In this document: positions 28,970 through 37,654 of the stretch, piece after piece
Numbering within the stretch: position 1 is the first letter of the stretch
Layout: each line of letters begins with the position of its first letter
Assembly (NCBI GenBank): GCA_021792365.1
Contig: JAJYUT010000002.1
Coordinates: 248,001-312,000 of the forward strand
From: Pseudomonadota bacterium
GTDB lineage: Bacteria > Pseudomonadota > Alphaproteobacteria > Dongiales > Dongiaceae
Length of the DNA stretch: 64,000 bases
Direction: 5' to 3'
Made by a program: the position numbers and the translations under genes
Notes under the pieces: generated by a model
What the model was told of the DNA's origin: nothing
The model's input: the letters and a program-made list of their open reading frames with translations, nothing else
The model's database searches: none

Positions 28970-29000
28970 CCGCCCAGCTTGATCGCTGTGGCGGTTTTTT
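28970..29000 (+). terminator. Rho-independent terminator between the two SAM-II-like elements
   Basis: Stem CCGCCCAGC with GCTG-GGCGG (one bulged base, six-base loop) followed by TTTTTT on the plus strand. It begins nine bases after the first aptamer. The CCGCCC strand can alternatively pair with GGGCGG just upstream, which would disrupt the terminator, as expected for a SAM-controlled switch. It also ends any transcript from the zinc-ribbon gene. Confidence 0.82.
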
Positions 29001-29033
29001 CGTTTGGCGTCCTCGGCCGAGGCCGAGCGCGCC

Positions 29034-29080
29034 CGCGGGATTTGAGGGGCAGCTTGCACCGCGTCACCAAAGCTAAAGCG
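29034..29080 (+). ncRNA. SAM-II riboswitch-like element, second copy
   Basis: Repeats the pattern of the first copy: P1 is 29034-29038 (CGCGG) with 29059-29063 (CCGCG), the loop has GATTTGAGGGGCAGCTTGCA, then TCACCAAAGCTAAAGCG with the conserved GCTAAA. It has no terminator after it but lies 54 bases before the osmC start. The segment 29093-29098 (GCCCTC) is a perfect complement of 29122-29127 (GAGGGC), which covers the Shine-Dalgarno sequence, so control of translation is plausible. Confidence 0.75.
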
Positions 29081-29134
29081 CTGAAGGCGAAAGCCCTCTG
29101 CCCCGACTTCCGGGCGACAAGGAGGGCCCGCGCT

Positions 29135-29605
29135 ATGACCGATACACCCGACTCCCGCGTTGCGACCCAGCAGCAGGCGCTGGCCGCCGATCCCGACGCC
29201 GGCAGGATCACGCTGCATGCGGGCAGCGGCGACTGTCCCCTGCCCGGCAATCCCGATCTTCTACCGACCTTGCGCGTGCTGCAGGCTCTGGCCCAGTGCC
29301 ACGAGCAGACCTATCGCCTCTACGCCGAGGCCCTGGGCATCCCGCTGCAGGGCGTGCAGGTGCGGCTGCAGGCGGCCCTCGACCTGCGGGGCCTCTATGC
29401 CGCTGCCGACCGGATCCGCGCGGGCCTTGCCAATGTTCAGGCGACGGTCGAGATTTCCTCGCCGGCGGACATCTATGAGATCGAGCGCCTGCGGGTTACA
29501 GTCGAACGCCACGCCCCGGTCCTGGATATTGTCCGCAACGCGACGCCGGTCAGGATCGAGCTGGTCCTGACGCACAGCAACAACGCCGCGCCGATCGCGG
29601 CCTGA
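29135..29605 (+). CDS. OsmC-like protein lacking the second redox cysteine
   Basis: 156 residues with the OsmC fold pattern: NPDLLPTLRVLQALAQCHEQTYRLYAEALGIPLQGVQVRLQAALDLRG, then VEISSPADIYEIERLRVTVERHAPVLDIV. Cys55 is at the first peroxidatic position, but the second cysteine of the usual E-K-H-C-P motif is Ala127 here, so the classical hydroperoxide reductase cycle is unlikely. The ATG is preceded by AAGGAGG. It is cotranscribed with metY (24-bp gap) behind two SAM-II-like elements, which points to a role in sulfur or methionine metabolism; that is inference. Confidence 0.8.
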   Translation: MTDTPDSRVATQQQALAADPDAGRITLHAGSGDCPLPGNPDLLPTLRVLQALAQCHEQTYRLYAEALGIPLQGVQVRLQAALDLRGLYAAADRIRAGLANVQATVEISSPADIYEIERLRVTVERHAPVLDIVRNATPVRIELVLTHSNNAAPIAA

Positions 29606-29629
29606 ACCAAATCTGAGGGGAGCCTCGCG

Positions 29630-30943
29630 ATGCCATTCTCCAGCAAGCATCCGGAAACCATCGTCCTGCATGCCGGTCACCGGCGGGACAGCGCCACCAA
29701 CGCGGTCGCCGTCCCGATCTATCAGACGACGTCCTACCAGTTCGACGATACGGCACACGCTGCCGACCTGTTCGCGCTGAAGAAATTCGGCAACATCTAC
29801 ACACGGATCATGAACCCGACGACGGACGTGCTGGAGCAGCGCCTCGCCGCGCTGGAAGGCGGCGTCGGCGCGCTGGCCTTGAGCTCCGGCCAGGCCGCGA
29901 CCGCCTTCTCGATCCAGAACATCGCGCGGACCGGCGACAACATCGTCAGCTCGACCGATCTCTACGGCGGCACCTGGAACCTGTTCGCCAACACGATGAA
30001 GGACATGGGCATCGAGGTGCGTTTCGTCGATCCGGACGATCCGGAAGCCTTCGCGCGCGCGACCGATGACAAGACCCGCGCGTACTATGCCGAGACGCTG
30101 CCCAACCCGAAGCTCAAGGTGTTCCCGATCAGGGAAGTGGCCGACATCGGCCGCAAGCTCGGCGTGCCGCTGATCATGGACAACACCTCCTGCCCGGTCC
30201 TGTGCCGGCCGCTCGAGCATGGCGCGGCGATCGTCGTCTATTCGACCACCAAGTATGTCGGCGGGCACGGCACCTCGATCGGCGGCGCGCTGATCGACGG
30301 CGGCAATTTCGACTGGGAGGCGAACGCCGCGCGCTTCCCCGGCCTCAACAAGCCCGACCCTTCCTATCACGGCGCGATCTGGACGCAGGCCGTCAAACCT
30401 CTGGGGCCGATCGCCTATATCATCAAGGCGCGCACCACCCTGCTGCGGGACCTCGGCTCCTGCATGAGCCCGTTCAACGCATTCCAGTTCATCCAGGGCA
30501 TGGAGACCCTGCCCCTGCGAATGCGCGAGCATTGCCGCAACGCGATTGCGGTGGCGGACTTCCTCGGCAAGCATTCGGCCGTGACGAAGATCTACTTCCC
30601 CGGCGTGATGACGGGCGAAGCGAAGCGGCGCGCCGACGCCTATCTGAAGGGCGGCTATGGCGCGCTGATCGGATTCGAGATCAAGGGCGGGAAGGAAGCG
30701 GGGCGCAAGTTCATCGACTCGCTCCAGCTCTTCTACCATGTCGCCAATATCGGCGACGCCCGCAGCCTTGCCATCCACCCGGCGACCACCACCCATTCCC
30801 AGCTCTCGCCGGAGGAGCAGCTTGCGACCGGCGTGACCGACAGCTACGTACGTCTGTCCATCGGATTGGAGCATATCGACGACATCCTGGGCGATCTGTC
30901 GCAGGCGCTTGAGGCTGCCGCACCGGCAAAAGCGGCGGAATAG
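29630..30943 (+). CDS. metY: O-acetylhomoserine sulfhydrylase
   Basis: 437-residue PLP enzyme of the Cys/Met metabolism family, making homocysteine from O-acetylhomoserine and sulfide. The PLP lysine is Lys208 in YSTTKYVGGHGTSIGG. The motifs NIYTRIMNPTTDVLEQRLAALEGG and SSGQAATAFSIQNI, and the C-terminal HPATTTHSQLSPEEQLATGVTDSYVRLSIGLEHIDDI, are typical of MetY, as is a length well over 400. A GAGGGGAG site precedes the ATG. Position after a SAM-II leader supports methionine feedback control. Confidence 0.95.
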   Translation: MPFSSKHPETIVLHAGHRRDSATNAVAVPIYQTTSYQFDDTAHAADLFALKKFGNIYTRIMNPTTDVLEQRLAALEGGVGALALSSGQAATAFSIQNIARTGDNIVSSTDLYGGTWNLFANTMKDMGIEVRFVDPDDPEAFARATDDKTRAYYAETLPNPKLKVFPIREVADIGRKLGVPLIMDNTSCPVLCRPLEHGAAIVVYSTTKYVGGHGTSIGGALIDGGNFDWEANAARFPGLNKPDPSYHGAIWTQAVKPLGPIAYIIKARTTLLRDLGSCMSPFNAFQFIQGMETLPLRMREHCRNAIAVADFLGKHSAVTKIYFPGVMTGEAKRRADAYLKGGYGALIGFEIKGGKEAGRKFIDSLQLFYHVANIGDARSLAIHPATTTHSQLSPEEQLATGVTDSYVRLSIGLEHIDDILGDLSQALEAAAPAKAAE

Positions 30944-30958
30944 CCGATTAATGCGTAA

Positions 30959-32095
<1,137 letters not shown>

Positions 32096-32102
32096 CCGCG
32101 CA

Positions 32103-33164
32103 TCAGCCGTCCCGGCGCGCTTCCTTGTCCTTCATCACGCGCCTGGCCATCTTGCCGAAGGCCCGGTCCCTGGCGCGCCGCTCGGCGAGGCTTTCGGCGT
32201 TGTAGGCCTCCTCCGCCGCGAGCTTTCGCCACCGTTTGAAGCGCGCGGCCTCGATCGCGCCGGACTGCACCGCCCGTCGTATCGCGCATTGAGGTTCGCT
32301 CTCATGGCGGCAGTCGCCGAAGCGGCAGTCCTGCGCCAGGGCGACGAGATCGGCGAACACATTGTCCAGCCCCGATCTCACATCCACCAACTGAAGCTCG
32401 CGCATGCCCGGCGTATCCAGAAGCCAACCGCCCGCTGGTAGCCGGTGCAGCGCACGGGCGGTGGTCGTATGCCTGCCCCGATCGTCATCTGCGCGGACCG
32501 GCTGGATCGCAAGCCGCTCAATCCCCGTGAGCGTGTTGATCAGGGTCGACTTGCCGACGCCCGACGAGCCGACCAGAGCCACCGTCTGGCCCAGCCCGCA
32601 CCAGGCGGCAAGGCAAGCGGCGCTCTCCGGGACGCGGGCATCGATCGTCTCCACCAGCAAGCCCGGCAGCAATCTGGCCGCTTCGCGCGCGTAGCGCTCG
32701 GGCGCGTCGGTCAGGTCGGCCTTGGTCAGGACGACGACCGGGGTCACCTCCGCTTCACTGGCGAGCACAAGATAGCGCTCCAGCCGCGCCACGTTGAAAT
32801 CCTGGTTGCACGACGACACGATGAACAGCGTGTCCACGTTGGCGGCGATGAGTTGGAGCTTGTGCTCGCTTCCCGCCGCGCGGCGCTTGAACAAGCTCCG
32901 GCGGCGCAGCAGGCGCCGTGGCTTCCCGCCGCCTGGGTCGATCAACAGCCAGTCGCCGACGGTGGCGCAGGATCCCTCATCCTCTGCCATGCCGGCGAAG
33001 GGTGGAACGGTCCGATCCATCGCCGGGGCCATGACGTGGAGACAGTCGCGGTGGACGGCCATCACTCGCACGGGTGTCAGGTCGGTAAGGTCTTCGCCAT
33101 CAAGTTGAGAGTGGAAGAAAGCAGTCCAGCCGAAATTGGCCAGAGCGGAAAAATCGTGTGTCAT
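32103..33164 (-). CDS. rsgA: Small ribosomal subunit biogenesis GTPase RsgA
   Basis: 353-residue circularly permuted GTPase that checks 30S maturation. An OB-fold N-terminal part (VRVMAVHRDCLHVM) is followed by the permuted motifs: G4 VVLTKADL, then G1 GSSGVGKSTLINTL, the T-rich GRHTTT, and G3 DTPGMREL. The C-terminal zinc knuckle CRFGDCRHESEPQC is intact. The ATG gives MTHDFSALANFGW, the family's usual opening. Upstream, 265 bp contain no gene and probably hold the promoter. Confidence 0.94.
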   Translation of the reverse strand: MTHDFSALANFGWTAFFHSQLDGEDLTDLTPVRVMAVHRDCLHVMAPAMDRTVPPFAGMAEDEGSCATVGDWLLIDPGGGKPRRLLRRRSLFKRRAAGSEHKLQLIAANVDTLFIVSSCNQDFNVARLERYLVLASEAEVTPVVVLTKADLTDAPERYAREAARLLPGLLVETIDARVPESAACLAAWCGLGQTVALVGSSGVGKSTLINTLTGIERLAIQPVRADDDRGRHTTTARALHRLPAGGWLLDTPGMRELQLVDVRSGLDNVFADLVALAQDCRFGDCRHESEPQCAIRRAVQSGAIEAARFKRWRKLAAEEAYNAESLAERRARDRAFGKMARRVMKDKEARRDG

Positions 33165-33429
33165 TGGTCTCGCACCAGATTGCCTTCGCGCCGAGGGCGC
33201 GATCCACAGGGCGACGCCCCGCGCATGGCAGCGGCGTCCGGCTCTTGGCTGGGCTGAGACAGCAGGAACGAAGAATCCGCCGGCGGTGGACCCGCACGGG
33301 CGGCGATCGGACTTAGTTGCCTCGCCCAACCTGGTGGGACACAACGACAATCACACATGCCTCCTTCCGGTTGTCACTGGCTGGCGCGAGTATGCGCGCA
33401 CCGATTGGCCGGTGTCCAGGTGCGAAGCT

Positions 33430-34371
33430 TCAGCAGCGGGATTCGATGAAACGCAGCGCGACCTCGTCGTGCCACGGCCGCCTGAGGCCGAGCGCGTGGA
33501 AGCCGACATGGCCGCCGGACCAGGGCATCAGCAGGTGGACATGCCGGAACTGGTCCCAGGCGATGGCGCGGAAAACCTTTGACGGAATCCAGGGATCGTC
33601 AGCGGCGTGGATGACCAGGGTCGGCGTGCGGATTCCGCCGAGGCGGGGCCCCGCCGAGCATTGCGCGTAGTAGTCGAGCGCATCGCGGAAGCCGTTGGCC
33701 GGGGCCACCACGCGGTTGTCGAACTCCAGGATCGTGACGATGTCGTCCGGACAGGGCCGCTCGGCCCGCATCCGCGCGAGAAGGTACCGGTGATAGCGCC
33801 GATTGCGCCATTCCGCGATGCGTTGCTGCGCCGCGAGCAAATCGATCGGGGGGGACACCGCGATGGCGGCGCGCAGGTGCGAGAGGCCGCCGCGCTCCCC
33901 CAGGTATTTGAGCAGCACGTTCGCGCCCAGCGAATAGGCGATCGCCACGATGCCGTTGCGCGCCAGCGTGCCGCTCATGCTGCCGATGACGGCGGTCAGG
34001 TCGTCGCTCCGGCCCGCATGATAGAAGCCCTGGGTCTTGCCCAGGCTCGGCCCGGCGCCGCGCCAGTTGAGGCGAAGCACCGGATACCCGGCCGCCAGCA
34101 TCTCGCGCGCCGTCACCCGGACATAGGAACTGTCCTGGCAACCGGTCAGGCCGTGCAGCAGCAGGACCAGCGGCCTGCCTCGCTCTTCCGCCGGGCGATG
34201 CAACGTGCCAATCAGCTCGTCCCCCGTCCCGTCCTTCATGGCGAAATGCAGGGTTTCGCCCGGCCACTGCGCCAGGATGTCGTCGCGCGGCGGACGCAGG
34301 TGATTGCGCAAGGTCTGGAGATCGCCGCCGAACCAGGGCGGCAGCGGCACGAAACGCGGAGCCTTGATCAT
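33430..34371 (-). CDS. Alpha/beta hydrolase, YheT type
   Basis: 313-residue alpha/beta hydrolase of the YheT/ABHD group. The fold markers are LVLLLHGLTGCQDSSYVR and the nucleophile elbow AYSLGANVLLKYLGE, with the acid in VIHAADDPWIP and the histidine in GGHVGFHA. The elbow here reads Y-S-L-G-A rather than the more common F-S-L-G-G. The substrate is unknown. The ATG overlaps the stop of the next hydrolase gene by four bases, so both come from the same transcript as the ornithine decarboxylase type gene. Confidence 0.87.
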   Translation of the reverse strand: MIKAPRFVPLPPWFGGDLQTLRNHLRPPRDDILAQWPGETLHFAMKDGTGDELIGTLHRPAEERGRPLVLLLHGLTGCQDSSYVRVTAREMLAAGYPVLRLNWRGAGPSLGKTQGFYHAGRSDDLTAVIGSMSGTLARNGIVAIAYSLGANVLLKYLGERGGLSHLRAAIAVSPPIDLLAAQQRIAEWRNRRYHRYLLARMRAERPCPDDIVTILEFDNRVVAPANGFRDALDYYAQCSAGPRLGGIRTPTLVIHAADDPWIPSKVFRAIAWDQFRHVHLLMPWSGGHVGFHALGLRRPWHDEVALRFIESRC

Positions 34372-35222
34372 CTCTGTTCGGCGAGCCAGCTTTCGATTGC
34401 GGCGATCTGGTCCTCCGCCATCAGCGCCGGGGCATGGCCGATGCCGGGGAACGCCACGACGCGGGCGCGTGGACCGCGCCGCGTCATCTCCTGCGCGGTG
34501 ACTGCCGACAGCAGATCGGAGTCCGCGCCGCGGAACACCATGGTCGGCGCGGCGATGCGGTCCCAGAACGCCCACAGGTCGACATCGACCACGCCCTTCT
34601 TCACGTTGTCCGCGATTGCCGGGTCATAGGCGAGGCCATAGGTGCCGTCGGGCAGGCGCCGGTGGCCATGCCGCACCAGATGCGCCCACTGCGCATCGGT
34701 CAGCGGCCCAAAGGGCGCATGCACCTTGCGCATGTTGCGCTCGAGCGCCTCCAGAGAGGAGAAACGATTCTCGAGCCCGACATAATCGGCGATGCGCTGC
34801 AGCGCGGATTTGGGGATGATCGGCCCGACATCGTTCATGAAAAGCGACGCCAGCGGGCTGTTCGGGAGTGCCGCCAGGAACATGCCGATCAGACCGCCCA
34901 TCGAGGTGCCGATCCAATGCACGCGATCCACGTCCAGGCGCGAGATCAGGGCGTTCAGGTCGGCCTGGTATTGCGCATAGGTGTAGTGCGCCGAATCCTT
35001 CAGCCAGTCGCTGCCGCCGCGGCCCACGACGTCCACCGCGATCACGCGATAGCGTTGCGACAGCCGTTCGGCAAGCGGGTCGAAATCATGCGCGTTGCGC
35101 GTCAGCCCATGGACACAGACGACTGTCGGGCGCCCATCTTTCGCGCCCCATTCCAGATAGCGGATGCGGTGGAAGCCGGAAGGGCTGAGGCCGAGACAGT
35201 GGTGTTCGGCGAACGACACCAT
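34368..35222 (-). CDS. Alpha/beta hydrolase
   Basis: 284-residue hydrolase of the classical lipase/esterase kind: VVCVHGLTRNAHDFDPLAERL, nucleophile elbow GTSMGGLIGMF, acid in RGADSDLL, and histidine in FPGIGHAPALM. The substrate is unknown. Its ATG overlaps the upstream decarboxylase stop by one base (TGATG) and its stop overlaps the next gene by four. This tight packing suggests that the decarboxylase and the two hydrolases are expressed in fixed ratio. Confidence 0.88.
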   Translation of the reverse strand: MVSFAEHHCLGLSPSGFHRIRYLEWGAKDGRPTVVCVHGLTRNAHDFDPLAERLSQRYRVIAVDVVGRGGSDWLKDSAHYTYAQYQADLNALISRLDVDRVHWIGTSMGGLIGMFLAALPNSPLASLFMNDVGPIIPKSALQRIADYVGLENRFSSLEALERNMRKVHAPFGPLTDAQWAHLVRHGHRRLPDGTYGLAYDPAIADNVKKGVVDVDLWAFWDRIAAPTMVFRGADSDLLSAVTAQEMTRRGPRARVVAFPGIGHAPALMAEDQIAAIESWLAEQR

Positions 35223-36373
35223 CACTTCACATGCCCGATCGGATGGTCGTGCACGGTGATCCAGGTCTCCGGATAGAAGCCGTTGAACCGGGTCGCGTTG
35301 GCGTTGGAGTAGGCGCCGAGGTGGTCGATCTCGATCCAGTCGCCCTCCTCGATATCGGCCGGCAGCGGCGTCTTGTAGGGCAGGATGTCGAGGGAATCGC
35401 AGGTCGGCCCGGACAGCGCGAAGTCCTGGTATTCGCGCACCGGCTCGCCATTCAGGCGCCACATGCGGGCGGGCAGCTTCACGCCGCCCTGCACCGTCTC
35501 GCTGAGTGCGCCATAGATGCCGTCATTGATGTAGAGCTTGTCGTCCTTGCGAAGCTGCACCTGGGTCACCAGCGAGACGCCCGCCGCGACCAGAGCGCGT
35601 CCGGGCTCGCACATCAGCACGCAATCGCGCCGCAGCTTGATGCGCTTCGCTCCCTCCTCGATGGCGGCCATGTAATCCTCGAGCGCCGGCATGTTGGTGC
35701 CGACATACTTCGCCGGGAAACCGCCGCCGACATCGAGGGCGTGAATCTCCACCTTCGCTTTCTCGACCACCTGCCCCGCCAGATCGATGGCATTGCCATA
35801 GGCCTCCGGACTCAGGCATTGCGATCCGACATGAAATGCGATTCCGACCTGGCAGCCGCGCGACTTGGCTTCCCGCAGCATCGCGGCCGCCTCATCCACG
35901 CCGGCGCCGAACTTGGCGGCGAGGTGATAGAAGGTGCCCTCCACCGGAGGCGTCGCAATGCGGACGAAGATGGTCAGCCCCTCGCCCCCGCCGGTCTGGT
36001 CCAGGATCTTCTCCAGCTCCTTCGGGTGGTCGATCACGTAAGTGTCGACGTTATAGACCCGCGATGCCGTCCCGATCACCGCACGGCCCTTCACCGGATG
36101 CATGAAATAGCAGGCGGCATCCGGCAGCGTCTCGCGCACCAGCGCGATCTCCGGCAGCGAGGCGGTGTCGAAATGGCGGATACCGGCGCCATAGAGCGCC
36201 CGCAGCACCAGCGGATGCGGATTGCACTTGACGGCATAGAGCACCCGGCCTGGGAAAAGCTCCAGGAAGCGGCGCGCGGCCTCGGCGATCACGTGGGGCC
36301 GCAGGCAGAATACCGGATAGCTCGGCGTCAGCGCCCTGAGCATGGCCGGAACGTCGGCGAACTCCCTGGACAT
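35222..36373 (-). CDS. Ornithine/lysine decarboxylase, fold III type
   Basis: 383-residue PLP decarboxylase of the eukaryote-like ODC family. The PLP lysine is Lys49 in YAVKCNPHP, and further marks are HVGSQ (about 183), the glycine-rich DVGGGFP (215), EPGRALVA (256), and Cys325 in SGPTCDSLD at the second subunit's active site. It makes putrescine from ornithine or cadaverine from lysine; alphaproteobacterial members often use both. The gene is divergent from the CoA-transferase at 36500 and begins a unit with two hydrolases. A polyamine importer and N-carbamoylputrescine amidase lie elsewhere in the window. Confidence 0.92.
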   Translation of the reverse strand: MSREFADVPAMLRALTPSYPVFCLRPHVIAEAARRFLELFPGRVLYAVKCNPHPLVLRALYGAGIRHFDTASLPEIALVRETLPDAACYFMHPVKGRAVIGTASRVYNVDTYVIDHPKELEKILDQTGGGEGLTIFVRIATPPVEGTFYHLAAKFGAGVDEAAAMLREAKSRGCQVGIAFHVGSQCLSPEAYGNAIDLAGQVVEKAKVEIHALDVGGGFPAKYVGTNMPALEDYMAAIEEGAKRIKLRRDCVLMCEPGRALVAAGVSLVTQVQLRKDDKLYINDGIYGALSETVQGGVKLPARMWRLNGEPVREYQDFALSGPTCDSLDILPYKTPLPADIEEGDWIEIDHLGAYSNANATRFNGFYPETWITVHDHPIGHVK

Positions 36374-36499
36374 CGTGCTCCTCTCCGGCCGCGTTCTGCC
36401 GCGTTTTTAGCGGAACCGCCCGGCCTTGTCGATGCGAGCGGACTGGCTTCCAGCCGGCGATTCCGATATGAACCGACCGTGAAGGAATTTCGAGCGCGC

Positions 36500-37654
36500 A
36501 TGACCATCGCGGGACCGCTGTCCGGAATCGTCATCGTCGATCTGACCCGGGTTCTCGCCGGCCCGTTCTGCACGTTGCTGCTCGCCGACCTCGGAGCGCG
36601 CGTCATAAAAGTGGAACAGCCCAGCAAGGGTGACGATTCGCGCGCCTACGGCCCGTTCATCAACGGCAAATCCGGCTATTTCGTGGCGCAGAACCGTGGC
36701 AAGGAATCGATTGCGCTCGATCTCAAGGCCCGCGAGGACGTCGCCATCCTGCACCGGCTGCTGCGCAAGGCCGATGTGCTGGTGGAGAATTTCCGTCCCG
36801 GCACCATGGATCGGCTCGGACTCGGCTGGGACGCGCTGAAGGAGCGCTACCCGCGCCTCGTCTACGCGGCTACCTCCGGGTTCGGCCGGACCGGACCCTA
36901 TGCGCAGCGCCCCGCCTATGATGTGATTGCGCAGGCCATGGGCGGCATCATGAGCCTCACCGGGCATGAGGGCGGCCCGCCGACGCGCGTCGGCTCCTCG
37001 GTCGGCGATCTCGGCGCGGGGCTGTTCACCGCCCTCGGCATCGTCTCGGCGCTGCACGACCGGAATCGCACCGGCGAGGGCATGCTGATCGACGTGGCGA
37101 TGCTGGACAGCCAGATCGGGCTGCTGGAGAACGCCGTCATCCGCTATTACGCGACCGGCCAGTCGCCGAAGCCCGCCGGGGCGCGCCACTCCTCCATCGC
37201 GCCGTTCGAGCCGTACCGCGCCCGCAACGGCCACATCGTCATCGCCTGCGGCAACGACGAACTGTTCCGCCGGCTGGCCGCCTGCCTGGGCCGCCCTGAC
37301 CTCGCGCTGGATCCGCGCTTCTCGGAGAACGCGCATCGCAGCGATCATGTACTGGCGCTCAAGGACGCGCTGGAGGAGATCCTGCTGCCGCAGGATGTCG
37401 AGCATTGGCTGGACGTGCTGGGCGCCGCCGGCATTCCCTGCGCGCCGATCAACGATATCGCCCACGCCTGCGCCGATCCGCAGGTGAAGGCCCGCAACAT
37501 GATCGTGCCGATCGAGGATGAGACCCTGCCCGGCGTCCGGATCGCCGGCCTGCCCATCAAGATGTCGGCCTATCCCGATCGTGACCGGCGGAGCGCGGCG
37601 CCGGATCTGGACGCGGATCGCGCGCGCATCCTGGCGGACTTCCCCGAGCAATGA
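36500..37654 (+). CDS. CaiB/BaiF family (class III) CoA-transferase
   Basis: 384-residue CoA-transferase. The N-terminal GIVIVDLTRVLAGPFCTLLLADLGARVIKVEQP, the VENFRPGTMDRLGLGWDAL segment, SGFGRTGPYAQRPAYD, and the nucleophilic Asp170 in SSVGDLGAGLF are as in formyl-CoA transferase. The acyl donor is unknown. The ATG lies after GAAGGAA; a longer reading frame extends far back through the complement of the decarboxylase gene and is not real. It overlaps the penicillin acylase gene by four bases (ATGA). Confidence 0.92.
   Translation: MTIAGPLSGIVIVDLTRVLAGPFCTLLLADLGARVIKVEQPSKGDDSRAYGPFINGKSGYFVAQNRGKESIALDLKAREDVAILHRLLRKADVLVENFRPGTMDRLGLGWDALKERYPRLVYAATSGFGRTGPYAQRPAYDVIAQAMGGIMSLTGHEGGPPTRVGSSVGDLGAGLFTALGIVSALHDRNRTGEGMLIDVAMLDSQIGLLENAVIRYYATGQSPKPAGARHSSIAPFEPYRARNGHIVIACGNDELFRRLAACLGRPDLALDPRFSENAHRSDHVLALKDALEEILLPQDVEHWLDVLGAAGIPCAPINDIAHACADPQVKARNMIVPIEDETLPGVRIAGLPIKMSAYPDRDRRSAAPDLDADRARILADFPEQ

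Noticed and set aside
33165-33429. Possible gene or tRNA in the 265-bp gap before rsgA
   Set aside because: The short frames there lack ribosome sites and motifs, and no cloverleaf with a T-loop GTTC pattern could be found. Probably only the rsgA promoter region.
35231-36499. N-terminal extension of the CoA-transferase frame over the ornithine decarboxylase region
   Set aside because: The extension is antisense to a real PLP decarboxylase. The CoA-transferase family begins at the ATG at 36500.
36374-36499. speF-type polyamine RNA motif upstream of the decarboxylase
   Set aside because: Only 126 bp separate the gene from its divergent neighbour, too short for that several-hundred-base element, and no matching conserved segments were seen.
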